Positions 22,129-34,229 of a DNA stretch of 64,000 bases are shown here, one piece after another. How positions within the stretch are numbered: the stretch's first letter is position 1; every line of letters begins with the position of its first letter. The stretch spans positions 21,548,666 through 21,612,665 of the forward strand of contig OX439012.1 of the NCBI GenBank assembly GCA_949316495.1, written 5' to 3'. Below the pieces are notes generated by a model that had not been told where the DNA came from, did not search any database, and saw nothing but the letters and a program-made list of their open reading frames with translations. Both the position numbers and the translations under genes were made by a program. Origin of the DNA: Amphiduros pacificus (taxonomy: Eukaryota; Annelida; Polychaeta; Phyllodocida; Hesionidae).

Positions 22129-22451
22129 CTTGTGGCAATATTACTAACTACAATATCAACTAATATCAAAGGATGGACTGAGATCTCAATTTCAATATTC
22201 TTATCCGTTTCTGGTCAAACAAGAAATAGTTAAGTTCCGTCTATCCATATACTAAAAATAATATATCCTTTAGATAAATAACAATTTGAAATATATGATT
22301 TCACAATGTATCAAATGTTTTCACGATATATTTTTGGCATCTATCAGTCAGTCAAACTTTCATTCGTCCATGCTTCATGAATATAAGTCTTTTAAACTTA
22401 AAGTGTCCTCGAATGAGGAAACAAGTTTTTTTTGTGTGGACGTGGATGGGA

Positions 22452-24018
22452 TCAGGCAATGGCTGCTGTCTGTTCCTTGTTTGATTGGTCGATATCTATG
22501 GAGAGGATGTGTCGGCCAGGAACCATGGCCAGACCCAGTACACGTGGCTCCTCCTTGCTCTCAGCCTCTGCAAGACATTCAACACAATAGGTCAGCAATT
22601 CTTTGGGGCTTTATGTTACTTTTAAAGATATCATTTCACTCATTTCATGACAAGACCTATTTGCAGCAGATATAGTGTTGCATCAGTGTCAGGTCTTTGA
22701 TATGACAATCGACTATCAATGTATGTTAATGGTTTATCAATGGTGTATCAATAGTATACCAATGGTAAATAAATGGTATATATTTGGTATATCAATGGAA
22801 TACCAATGGTTTATCAATGGTATAATTCAATAGAATATCAATGATATATCAAAGGTAAATCACTGATATACTATGGTACATCAAGGATAAATTAATGATA
22901 AATCAATGGTATATCAATGATACTGTTGATATATCAATGGTACATCAATGATATATCATGGTACATCAATGATAAAATAATGATAAATCAATGGTATATC
23001 AATGATATATCATGGTACATCAATGGTATATCAATGGTATTTCAATGTTCATCAATGTTAATTGTTCTCCAGCAGTTTTGAAGCGGAGATGACACACTTC
23101 ATGATCTAACAATAATGTACCTACCTTTCTCTGCTGGGGGCTTCAGGTACTCGTGACAGGATCCTAAGATTACGTTACAATCTTTGTCAGTACAAACAAA
23201 TACACCTGAAATGTATAAATAAAAACTTTGGAATATATTTTAAGACATGCATTCACCATTTCATTCTATTTCAGGTCTCCAAAATTAGTTTGATGATCAG
23301 GTTTCAGATTGGTATGGGCATATGGCCCACATTTGCCTCAATCAATTGCACATTTTTCTGTTTGGGCATTTACTTTCGATTTGAACTGATTGGTCCATTT
23401 CCCCACCAAACGGAACATTCAAACTGCCCACTCACCCACACAAGTAAGATCAGTTGGTCAGGACTTTAACCCAATTAATAGAACCATTCTTTCAACATCC
23501 CACACCAGATCCTATTCATGATTTGGGTAAGGGTAGAGACTATGCATGACCTTGTTTTGTCCCATTTATACTTCACCAAATATATACATGTATGACTTTT
23601 TAAGTTTAAATGATTCCCAAAAAATATGTTTCATCCTAAATGATCCAGCGATGTCAAATATAAGTGCCAAAGCCTGCTTTGAAATTCTTCACAAAAGAAG
23701 GCAACATGTATACATGGATAATATCACCTGATCATATATTGTGTCTCATATCTTGTAATGAGAGGCCGAAGCTTTTTAATCAGTATTTATATAATGTTTT
23801 TAATATGTGTAACTTTGGGTGACACGTTAATAAAATTATCTTATCTTATCTTATGTTTAATAGGCTGTAGTTAATTATCACACATTTTACACTATTTCTC
23901 ATCACTCACCAATAAGAATTCGGCCATCTGTCATCTTAATGCGCATGTTTTTGTTGAGCCATTTCTCCAGCATCTTCCTGCTCTCGGTCTTCTCAAGTTC
24001 TATGCCAGCATCTGATGG
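22452..24018 (-). CDS. NAA38: N-alpha-acetyltransferase 38, NatC auxiliary subunit (Sm-like); first exon not found
   Basis: Auxiliary LSM-fold subunit of the cytosolic NatC N-terminal acetyltransferase (with NAA30 and NAA35). Three exons are clear: 23910-24018, 23125-23205 and 22452-22567, giving 101 residues to the stop. The protein reads [20 protein letters not shown], then [38 protein letters not shown] and [20 protein letters not shown]. It matches the Sm1/Sm2 motifs and the end of human NAA38 closely. Exon 24018 begins in phase 0 without a start codon, so a short 5' exon, about 20-25 residues in human, lies between 24.1 and 26.0 kb. A possible one is 25058-25114 (acceptor TTTTTTTGTGAG, donor GAA/GTAGAC, LGEEGAHQTTRQRPVSVDE), but the donor is weak. 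The first intron after 24018 carries a LINE 3' end. CYB5D1 is divergent on the other side. Confidence 0.92.
22700..23060. repeat. AT-rich degenerate tandem repeat
   Basis: Many imperfect copies of an 11-12-bp unit 'TATCAATGGTAT', inside a NAA38 intron. Confidence 0.85.
23540..23858 (+). mobile_element. LINE 3' end (I-like) with TTATC tail
   Basis: An open piece at 23546-23731 reads [20 protein letters not shown] ... [20 protein letters not shown] ... LHKRR. This is the typical last stretch of a non-LTR reverse transcriptase ORF after the CCHC region. A short 3' UTR follows and ends in 'AATAAAATTATCTTATCTTA', a (TTATC)n tail. It is 5'-truncated and sits in the NAA38 intron, opposite to that gene. 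Confidence 0.6.
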
Positions 24019-24559
24019 CTACAAATTAACACATTTGTGATGAATATTCATGATCAAGTGAACACAAGTTCAGACACAAAGCTCCACATAACTCGAATAT
24101 ATATTTCATCAATACTACATAAACAATACACTTGTAAGCCTTTCAGAGCCCTGAAGTCTGTCATCAAGATGCATTATCAAAATATCTGCTTTAATGTTCA
24201 TATGTCATGTACTATTGGATACAAGTGTTTTGTTCAATGTGTTTTCCATCTTCATACCAATTTTGGAGCTGATTGGTTAAATCTAAGTATGTTTTCATAA
24301 AAAAAAATCTGGAGGCTGTGACAAAGTTACTTTCTGTTCCATTCCTGGCCCCAAATGTCAGGGTATGGTAAAAATAGAATGCCCTGTGTGCAGATTTAGT
24401 TGTCATGGTGATAGCTCCTGGAAGTGGGGTGCAGGAGGCCAAATCTCGGATACTGCTCACATTTAAAATTGAAGCTTTTCAAAACTTAAGATTTTGAGTG
24501 CAGGGTTACCACCTATTTTCTACTTTCTATTGCAAGATAATGTACCTGCATCAGGAAGA

Positions 24560-25640
24560 GCTTGATGATTTGTACTCAGAGGCAACCAGTTTCTGTCTGT
24601 AATAGACTTTGACTGGCAGCAGCAACAAGCGACCTCAGTTTCTCGGTTAAAAAATCCTCGGTCCCTCTGAACCCTCCAGGTTGGAATACAGACTGGTACA
24701 CTTCTTTTGTGCCAATCAATTTTTTTCTGATTGGTCAGGTCTGTTGAAATTCATTTCTTTGTTTTCTGCTATTTAACTACTTGTCATCAAACAGATCCTG
24801 CCAATAGAATAGACCGTGATTGCCAGTGGCTACAAGGATTCTCCCAAGAATAGCCAGTGCTGTAATCAGCTGTTAATGGTAGCAACAGAAAACTGGTCAG
24901 ACATGAGTACAAACCTGATGTCAAACAGCAGAAAATGATGTATTTTCTGATTGATTAAATACAACTACAGCTGCCATAAACAAAATACACAACAAAATCA
25001 GTAAATGGTGCCAGGGTTGTTTGTGCTTGCTACCAGTTTTTCGTCGGTCTACTTCATCAACAGAAACTGGTCGTTGACGAGTAGTTTGATGTGCTCCTTC
25101 TTCTCCCAACTCACAAAAAAATGAAAGAAATATCAATTCTATAGTATGGAACAAACACAAGTTGTGCCTTGTCTTTGACTAATTATCATGTGGAATTGTT
25201 TGATGAGAACCTGGATGACATCGACAGGATGCACACACAGACAATCTGCACATGTGATGGTCCCTGCAAAGTCTCGCCAAATATTACGTTTCCAAAATGA
25301 ATTGAAACATTTTTTGCACAAGGAAGAGAAATAGCTATATTTTATCAAGATTTGGCTTGATTATATTGAATAAATTTGGCGGGGTTGGTCTGTCTCAGGT
25401 GCGTTGTAGTTTTGGGTGCGGAATGACGGGTGCGGTAGGTCAGGGAGCGGAGTGTCCTGATACCCACACAGATGCACTTGTCAACAACCACTACCTGCAG
25501 GTGAACTAAACCATGACTGTCACAGTGTCAGCAGCTACAAGGGGCTCTCAGGTTTTCCTGTTCCAATGGTTGTTAATTGGTAACAACGGAAAACTGGTCA
25601 GATCAGTACCTTTTTTGCTTCAGTTCAGATGACATATATT
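24560..25640. other. Unresolved stretch between NAA38 and the CYB5D1 promoter
   Basis: It contains two diverged copies of a segment ending GGTAGCAACAGAAAACTGGT (24884) and GGTAACAACGGAAAACTGGT (25581). On the minus strand there are several short coding-like pieces: KEVYQSVFQPGGFRGTEDFL (about 24690), ITALAILGRILVATGNHGLF (about 24860), and LGEEGAHQTTRQRPVSVDE followed by a hydrophobic segment LLILLCILFMAAVVVF (about 25110-24960). No family is recognised and stops separate the pieces. They may be decayed duplicated exons or the missing NAA38 5' exon plus chance frames. Confidence 0.35.
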
Positions 25641-25739
25641 CCATCACAAGTCATAAAAAATAGTTTCTCATAACTGACATAACTCATAACTTAAGTCTAA
25701 CTCACACTGCATTTCTCAAACTTAGAGTCAAAGGAATAA

Positions 25740-26173
25740 CAGTGACACGTGGATCTTAGTTCACAATATTGGCAGAGTTCATTTTACACAAACGATTAAG
25801 CTAACCTGGTCACAGCAATGTAGTTGAGATAGAATTTTCCACACGTGGTCCACCAAAAAGAATTTTATCTCTCTTTAAAACCTTATATTATCGCTCAGAC
25901 CAGTTTATTTTAGCTTCCGGTGGACACGTGCGTTTGATTTCCTATTTCAAATATCATTAGGTTTAGGCATATAGTAATCTTATTCCCAAGTAATATCAAA
26001 ATCGTGTATAAAAATGATGTTTTGTCTTGATGCGAGTTTTCAAACATTTGTTACCTTTTTTTGGTCCATTTCGTGACGTTCCAGTTTTCCGGAAGTGGAG
26101 AGTTCAACTTAGTTACCAGATAGTTTGGGAAGCAACTGACAGATTTCACAGTTTTGTTGCAAAACCTATAAAA
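25740..26173. promoter_or_regulatory. Presumed bidirectional promoter of NAA38 and CYB5D1
   Basis: This is the interval just upstream of the CYB5D1 start, toward the divergent NAA38. Three perfect CACGTG E-boxes lie within 185 bp (25746-25751, 25842-25847, 25925-25930), unusual for such AT-rich DNA. No TATA box is evident. E-boxes of this type bind bHLH factors such as USF, MYC/MAX or CLOCK; which one acts here is unknown. Confidence 0.5.
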
Positions 26174-28827
26174 ATGGTGAGGCCAAAATATTATACACCA
26201 AATGAGGTTGCCATACATAACACATTGGAGGATATGTGGGTGTCATTTCTTGGAAAATGTTACAATGTGACACCCCTTTGTGATAAATACAAAGGTAAGT
26301 CCCTAAGATCATAACAATTCACATCATAATTGACATAAATTCATTTTCTCATGTTCATGACATAACTTACATAACACTTATGCATTAACTTATGGCCAAC
26401 AACTGTCCATTGCGTGCATTTTGGTCTTTGTCAGTCATTATATTATCCAACAAAATATGGTTAGTACATTATATGTGTGCTACAGTGGGGTATACCCACC
26501 AGTAACAATTGACATTAATTAATCTTACAAAGCGATGATCGAATGTAATATTCTTGCAAGATTTACGAGTCAAGGTCACACCTTTGCACATACCATCTTA
26601 GCCTTCGCGCACTGACCTATCTTCTATGCCAAAAGATGAAAATTAATATATCGATTATCTGACTTACATATTTGAATAGAAGAGCTCAATAGCTCAATTT
26701 TGAGTTGTCAATGATGTAAATCGGCCAAGAACTGACAAAGCAGCACCAAATTGTATACTTTTGTAACAAACTGGTAATAATAATTAATACTTTGTTATAT
26801 TTGTAGGTGATGTTCTGCTCAAACCAATCATGATGGCAGGAGGAAAGGATATCTCCAACTGGTTCAATCCCAAGACGAAAGATGTAGGTATCATTATCAA
26901 GGTTTTTCACAAAATTTACACCCCAGTCATACACGGATGGTAATTTGAAAGATTGTTATGGGTTTCCAGACATTTTAATTATTTCAACAAGCGAACTGAG
27001 AAAGGGTTCAGAAGTCACAGTTTGATGACAATCTGAATAGATAAAGATGGGAGCCCATTTTCTTGTTATAAATGGTCCTTGCTGCCAGTAGTGAATATCA
27101 AAAATAGACTATCTGTATTACGATGTGATTGGCACAATCATGGTGAATGTAATTGTCATTTCCTGGGTAATCCAGCATTTTCTGTGGTGAATGTGGTGTG
27201 ATCAATTAATGCAATTGTGGAGCAATTGTGGAGCAATTGTGGAGCAATTGTGTTTTCATATAATGAGCATTGACATCACAGTTTGTTTACAAAACTGAAA
27301 AGACATATGGTATTTAGTACAGTGGTGACACCTTGTGGAGCAAAATACCAAAATAAATTTTAACAAACATACATTGTATGAAATGTATATTTGCTTTGTT
27401 TAAATTTTTGTTTAGTTTGTTAAATTTTTATTTCGTGTGTTAAGCTTTGCTTAAGCCCTGGTCACATAATTAGAACTACATGTATATATGACGGTTCTTG
27501 GTCTAGCAAAATTCAAGAACTAATAAATAATTCATAGATAGCCATTGACTAGTTCGATGAAGGAAACTAGATTGCTCCTTGAAATATTTTACCACACCTG
27601 AGGATGAACAAGACGCAGTGCCAGTAGATGACAGAAGAAACAGATCAGATTCTAGAGGATTGAAAAGTTGATTCCACGATAATATGTGATAAAAACATCA
27701 GTGACCTTTAAATCTAAACTAAAAGCACATTTAAACATAAAGTACTACATAGAAAAAGTGCCATGAGCAGACCTGGTCTGAAATAGCGCTATAGAAATTA
27801 TTATTATTATCAACACTTGAGTATGACACAAAAACAAGACGCAGTGCCAGTAGACGATAATTAAGAGAAACAGATCAGATTCTAGAGGATTGAAATGCAG
27901 ATTCCACGATAACTGCCTTACATTGAAGTGTGTGCTGATTTGTTACAGATTCGGACCCATGTGGATCCAATGACTGGCTGTGTGATCCCGTACACCCCTC
28001 ACGGCCGATTTATTCACATTCCGCCACCTTTCCCGTCCTCGGAGTGGGCCAACGACTTTGGCCGGCCCTGGTGGAGAGATGACAGCTACTGCATCGGAAT
28101 ATTGTCCCAGAAGACGCGCTTCATCAAGATCATCAACACGCTCACATCCCAAGATCACGTACTGGAGGTCAGTGACCTAATTACATAATTATGATGACCT
28201 CTATATCAAAATATATATATATCTATATATAAAGGCCAGGATAAAATGATGTCCTGTTGTTGTTGTTGTTGTTGTTTTATTGTTGTTGCTTGCTTTTGCC
28301 TGCAAAACTTTTGATTTCAAAAACAGTAATTATTTGCATTAAATTTGCTTATCATGATCAAAAAGATATATACACATACTTCAATATCAAGGAAGTCTGT
28401 GTTTTTATTTTGTTTACTATGGTTGAAAAAAATAAATACAAACAAAAATAAAATATATTCACAGATGTTGAACTTAGTTCTCTCGGGAAAATTTCATATA
28501 TATATTGTGCAAACATGTAATTGTGCCTTTCAACTATAAACAACTATTTAGATATTTTGGTGTACTCATTTTTACATTGTTTTTATTCTTTATAAGGTAT
28601 GCTCAGAGGAAACAATGAATGAGATCCTCAAGCGATATCTGACATACAACGCACACGCTGCAAGCTACACATGGAAGTATGATGGCAGAAACCTGGACAT
28701 GGACAAGACACTGGAAAATAATGGCATCAGTGACGAGGACGAGGAGTTCTACAACCTCGGCATGAACGACGACCAATATCTGCCTGCCATACACCTCTAC
28801 TTCAACGACGACCTCACCGAGTCCTGA
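26174..28827 (+). CDS. CYB5D1: Cytochrome b5 domain-containing protein 1
   Basis: Divergent cytochrome b5-like protein, associated with motile cilia (radial spokes) in work on other species. Exons 26174-26294, 26807-26883, 27949-28167 and 28597-28827 join in frame to 215 residues (human about 228). It starts [20 protein letters not shown]; upstream in-frame ATGs exist, but the family N-terminus and the AAAATGG context favour 26174. The cytochrome b5-like part is in exons 1-3: [29 protein letters not shown], and [18 protein letters not shown] plus [17 protein letters not shown]. The second half carries [33 protein letters not shown] and the conserved end [14 protein letters not shown]. The gene is divergent from NAA38, as in vertebrates. 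The final coding bases and stop codon are expanded into a tandem array in the 3' UTR. Confidence 0.96.
27600..27935. repeat. 85-bp direct duplication flanking a LINE-like 3' tail
   Basis: The two outer segments share ACAAGACGCAGTGCCAGTAG and CAGATCAGATTCTAGAGGAT (about 27609-27680 and 27835-27910). Between them lies a segment reading [10 protein letters not shown] and ending GCGCTATAGAAATTATTATT, a common 3' end of CR1/L2-like LINEs with an ATT tail. It lies within the second CYB5D1 intron. Confidence 0.55.
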
Positions 28828-29867
28828 GCAATGACCTTACCCAATCCGCCCGCTACACACCTCTACTTTAACAATGACCTCACCGAGTCCTGAGCAATGA
28901 CCTTACCCAATCCGCCCGCTACACACCTCTACTTTAACAATGACCTCACCGAGTCCTGAGCAATGACCTTACCCAATCCGCCCACTACACACCTCTACTT
29001 TAACAATGACCTCACTGAGTCCTGAGCAATGACCTTACCCAATCCGCCCGCTACACACCTCTACTTTAACAATGACCTCACCGAGTCCTGAGCAATGACC
29101 TTACCCAATCCTGAAGGATGACCAATACCTGCCCGCTATACACCTCTACTTTAACGATGACCTCACCGAGTCCTGAGCAATGACCTTACCCAATCCGCCC
29201 GCTACACACCTCTACTTTAACAATGACCTCACCGAGTCCTGAGCAATGACCTTACCCAATCCTGAAGGATGAACAATACCTGCCCACTATACACCTCTAC
29301 TTTAACAATGACCTCACCGAGTCCTGAGCAATGACCTTACCCAATCCTGAAGGATGACCAATACCTGCCCGCTATACACCTCTACATTAACAATGACCTT
29401 ACTGAGTCCTGAAGGACGACCAACACCTGCCCGCTATACACCTCTACTTCAACGACGACCTTACCGAGTCCTGAGCAACGACCTGACCCAATCCTGAAGG
29501 ACGACCAATACCCACAAAACACCCTCTACTTTAAAAATCACCTTACTGAGACCTGAAGGACGACCAATACCTGCCTGCCATACACCTCTACTTTAACGAC
29601 GACCTTACTGAGACCTGAAGGATGACCAATACCTGCCTGCCATACACCTCTACTTTAACGACGACCTTACTGAGACCTGAAGGATGACCAATACCTGCCT
29701 GCCATACACCTCTACTTTAACGACGACCTTACTGAGACCTGAAGGACGACCAATACCTGCCTGCCATACACCTCTACTTTAACGACGACCTTACTGAGAC
29801 CTGAAGGACGACCAATACCTGCCTGCCATACACCTCTACTTCAACAACGACCTTACTGAGTCCTGAA
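28828..29867 (+). repeat. Minisatellite made of CYB5D1 terminal-coding copies (3' UTR)
   Basis: About 15 tandem units follow the CYB5D1 stop. The first block is a 66-bp unit (CACCTCTACTTTAACAATGA ... GAGTCCTGAGCAATGACC). The last block is a 62-bp unit almost identical to the end of the coding exon (GACCAATACCTGCCTGCCAT ... GACCTTACTGAGACCTGA), mixed units lying between. Each unit re-encodes most of [18 protein letters not shown] plus a stop in the same frame, and the final unit restores the full NNDLTES stop. Unique 3' UTR resumes after 29867. Confidence 0.95.
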
Positions 29868-29968
29868 TGCTCACACCCAAGATTCAACCTTGAACTCGTC
29901 CTCCATGTTGACCTGTTATTGATCAATGAGAAGTGCGAGGAGTGTTGATGAGTTTAGCTTATGGCTTA

Positions 29969-30008
29969 AATAAAGCTGGGATCAAAGTAATTTATAAAGT
30001 GTAATAAA
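29969..30008 (+). terminator. CYB5D1 polyadenylation signals
   Basis: Two AATAAA hexamers, at 29969-29974 and 30003-30008, lie just past the tandem array. The array would therefore be part of the mature 3' UTR. Confidence 0.6.
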
Positions 30009-30009
30009 G

Positions 30010-31000
30010 CACATTTTCTTGCTCAGTTCATGTGGGGTTTTACCTGGACTTTTTATGAATTAGATAATTTGTTAATTAAACTGTGTGTTTGTTAACACAG
30101 ATATAAGGTTCATAAGATTAGTTGAATTCTGCCTGAATGACTTTTAAAGTGGTAGTTGTAGGAATACAATCTGCCAGACTCTCAACATTGCTTCACTGAG
30201 ACAAAGATTGCTAAAAAGTCTTGATTTGAATTGATACATGTGTCTCTTTTTGAAAGGTTATATAAATGGGAAGAAAATAAATTCACAAAAATATCTACAT
30301 GTATAGCCTTGGGAGTTCTTGTATTTAACAAAATAAATTAAATTATTTCTATCATTTGTAAATAATTTGTATATAATAAAATAAATCTGTATATTTACAG
30401 TTATTTCAGTGTTTATACAATACTTTCAAGTTTCCTCATCACAAGTAATTGCATGGATTCTCTTATATGTTCCTTTGTACTCATTTTTAATGCCTCAGAT
30501 CTGTTCTGCACTATTTTTGGTAAGCACCATATCATACAAAATAGCGTATTTAACCAACATCTACCATGGCTTCTGTACAGTCCTTAGATGTGTTTAATAT
30601 CACTTTTAATAATGTAAATTTTTAAACATTAAAGATATTCCACCCAAAAAGTCATGCTAAAAAACGGCTTGCCATTTAGAAAGTCCCACTCATTTTTCTT
30701 CTCTGCCACATCTGGTTTCCAAAATGGAGCAACACCTCATAGCATGGTTTGGCTTTGTTAAATGCTAATTTTCTTTTGAGTTATGGGTAATGTACATTTA
30801 AAATGTACTGAAACTTAATTGTACTATTGTGAACTGGATCAAACCTGACAGATTGGATTGACATGGCAGTAAAAATCTTACATGACTAGAATTACATATT
30901 ATTTGAATTCCAAACTGAAATTGCCCCTACAGACATATCTAAACAAAATATCTCTGTTTTGTCATTCCAACATGGAATGTATGATGCAATTTCTCATATG
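30010..31000. other. Intergenic, nothing recognised
   Basis: AT-rich sequence with only short unsupported open frames. Confidence 0.4.
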
Positions 31001-31005
31001 AGTTG

Positions 31006-31301
31006 AGGCTCATGCCTGAGGGGTTAACTCGTTGTCCTTGTGAATCTGGTACTGGATGGGTCGTTGGGACACCCAGCCATGCAGAGATTGAAATCATGAT
31101 ACAATATCACATATAAGCTTAGGCCCGTGCCTGAAGGGTTAACCAATTGTCCTTGTAAATTTGTGACCAGGTGGGATGTCATGTCAAGGACCTGCAACAT
31201 GACATTTCAATGAAGCAGTGCTATATCTGATACAAGTGGGTCTCGTCATGAAAGGACTGAAATGTGAAAGGTGGCGTAAAACCCAAAACAAACAAACCTT
31301 T
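31006..31301 (+). mobile_element. SINE family S, headless, with partial duplication
   Basis: Two body copies are present: GGCTCATGCCTGAGGGGTTA at 31012 and GGCCCGTGCCTGAAGGGTTA at about 31122. They are followed by one full tail (GGGATGTCATGTCAAGGACC, GGTCTCGTCATGAAAGGACT) and an AAACAAACAAAC end. The tRNA-like head is missing. Confidence 0.7.
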
Positions 31302-33340
31302 TTGCACCCTCTGGTGGCATTTCTTGACATCATGTTTCTTTTTGTGATTTCTGGGCACTTTTGACAAAGAAACCAGGTGCAACCTTTGTCTAGTTATTTG
31401 GAACTTGTTATGGACAAATGAATTTTAAAAAGGCTGATTGCCAATCTCCATGTTGTTTTTCCCCCATTGAAAAGTACAACCAAAACTGTGCAACTCCCTT
31501 AAATTCAATCATTCATAATGGAGACTATTGTTGTTTACTTCTCAGGCCCTCTTGATGGAGGTTCAAGTCTACATGTATATTACCGGTAGTTTCATATTTG
31601 CACGATAAGCTTGAGAACAATGCAAAGTTTGATCAAGAAGCTTGCAATATAGACTTTGAAAGTCAGTGGGTGAGATTTCTTGAAGAATTTTAGGATATGG
31701 AAGTGTGCAAAAATGGAGACTGGCGGGGCAGCCTATGGTTATTTTTCACCCACAGACTATCCATGTCAGTTTAGCATGTTTCTTGATCAAAGGAACCAAA
31801 GTGTCACCTGCTGGGTCAGAATACCAGTGCTTATTGTTCTCAGCAAAGGTTTCACAGTGCTAATTAAGCTGTCTGCTGCCTCACCATTTGTCTACAGCAC
31901 AGGAGACACTTTGTTTGTGTGGCTCTTATCAATGCTTATCTTGCATATATGAATATCAATATCAATCTCAGAATGCTTGGAGATAATTACTCACTATGGT
32001 GGCAGCCCACTTTCTTGTTATACTCAATCAACCAGCTCCCCTAAAAATAAATCAAAACAGACAACATATATTTTGAGAATGTAATCATTTATTTATCTCA
32101 AACTTGTCATGTGCCAATAACTGCTATACGTGTTTGTGAAAAATAGCTTCCTAAACATTTGTATTCTGTGCATATCTGCCATATACATGTACAATGGGTC
32201 TAAATATAATATAACTGGAATACAAAATGCACTATCTCCTTCATAGAGAAAAAATCATAAAAATAACTTTTTACTGCGTTGGTACATTCAAATATTGACG
32301 TGGTACCAGTTTCTATTCCTGCTAAGAGGATTGAAGCGGAACCCAGTCAATATTGGAGTAAGAGTAGAATGGAATAAAATAATGTACATCCTACAAATAT
32401 ATTTCCCTGAAGGCTTGCTCGGCTGAAGCTATATATGGTTATACATTTGATTAATTTGGTGAAAGTATAAATTGACACTATTTGTCAGAAATATATTGCC
32501 ATGAGCTTATCATGATACCTTTGTATTTGTCTTGTAAAGCATATCTTGACATCGTTCTATCTGATTAATGACTTCAGTACTGAGCCACTTTTAAAACCCT
32601 AAATTTAAGCAATTATCTCACACAATACAAATGTTACAATTAAATTTTCTATAAATTGATAAAAAAGACAATATTATTATTCATTACAGACAAATAGTAT
32701 TCAGAGGGTTCCGATTAAATTTGACAAGTGTTGTTTCCGGGTAATCAATAGACTAATTGAAATATAAACCAATAAAAAAAGACAGGTGAAAAAAAAATTA
32801 AATAAAATCAAAAGTGTTTGAAAAACGTGATATATTGCACAACAAAAAGAAAAACTTTTGACTGATTTTTAAAAAAAAAAGTTTTTCTGATAATCAAAAT
32901 CAGCAAATAGGTTTTTATGTTTAGAAATCCATTGTGACAACTGAACCGCTTATGTATGTATTGTATACGAATAAATCTAACATAATACAATCGAGTTTAA
33001 TAATATTTAAAGGGTCTTGAATTTCCTATAGACAGAAAATTATCTGAACAGAAAGTGAGTGCAAACATATTTTGAAGTGTTTACTTGGCTGTATGACAAC
33101 ATTATATTACTTGACTAAAACATGTTTTTAAATGGTTAATTTAATAAAAGATTTTTTTTGGGTTTTTATCAGCAAAATGTTATTTATGCATGTAAATATG
33201 TAAAAAGTATCCAGTTGCCACACATACAATTTACATCAATATTTTACCCTTTAATCTTTATTTTGGCATTTATTTGTTCAAATATTGTTAATTTGGCAGG
33301 ACTAACCATTGTTTCAGACTAATGTATTTGCATATTAATT
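31302..33340. other. Intergenic, nothing recognised
   Basis: A 90-codon open frame at 31680-31952 has no family resemblance and no splice or promoter support. The rest is AT-rich. Confidence 0.4.
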
Positions 33341-33345
33341 AATGT

Positions 33346-33386
33346 ATAACCATGGAGTAATTAAGTCTATAATTACTCCATGGTAT
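33346..33386. repeat. Short hairpin
   Basis: ACCATGGAGTAATTA and its exact complement TAATTACTCCATGGT are separated by six bases. Confidence 0.7.
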
Positions 33387-34181
33387 AACTTTGGTTATTC
33401 AATATGCTCAATGCAGTACTGGGGTCATAATTCAGGATTCAAACAGTCTGAAGTCATTACCATGATTACATTGTAACAAGTTGCTGCCCAACAGAATGTT
33501 ACAAAATGACGTTATTAAGGCAGAACAGTGAAAACCTTAACACACTTGCCGTCCTTTAGGGGTTAAACACAATCTCTTGGTTTTATCCACTCAAACTTAG
33601 ATTTTCTTAGAACTTACTAATTTTATGTATCAACAAGAAGTCAACTTCATGCATAAGCCAATTGCAGGTCTCCATCTTGCTCTACAGGAAACAAAGTGGA
33701 AGTGCAAAAAAAACAAAAAAAATCTACCCCCCCCCTGGAAATCCAATTAAAATAAACAAGATGGTGACCTACAGCTGCACTTTTTCCCACAAATACATTC
33801 TATCCTATTTATATAGATATAAAACGCATGCAAATAATTCCCAGTCTCTATTACCCTTTTCTTGCATTAAATTGAGGGTAGAAATCATTGGTGATCATTG
33901 CAATTTGCATCATTTAGTAAACATAGTTTTAATCTTGTGTCCATTATTTAAAGCCAAAGTTGTCAGTATATGTATAAAAACACTGAAATATATAATGATT
34001 TGGACCTTAAAATCACTGAAGGCTTCAATAAGACTAAGGTTGTTATCACTGAGAAAGCTTTACGTCAAAATGCAAATGCAAGGCTCTACATTAACATGGG
34101 ACTGTAGCTTTAAAACTCTACTGGGTTGAAGTAAAATTTCCTTATTTTTTGCCTTATGATTGTAACTTTTCATGCCAGAAC

Positions 34182-34228
34182 CCCCCCCCCCCCGCCCCCC
34201 CCCCCCAAAAAAAAAAAAAAAAAAAATA
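34182..34228. repeat. Poly(C) run followed by poly(A) run
   Basis: About 25 C (one G) directly followed by about 20 A. Lengths of such runs are unreliable in assemblies. Confidence 0.7.
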
Positions 34229-34229
34229 A

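Noticed and set aside
21176-22147. Several open frames of 130-140 codons on the plus strand
   Set aside because: They are antisense to the lysine-rich RRP8 coding region; Phe/Ser/Leu-rich frames there are expected by-products.
34182-34228. Long C and A homopolymers as a functional signal
   Set aside because: Adjacent homopolymers are prone to sequencing and assembly error and have no supporting context.
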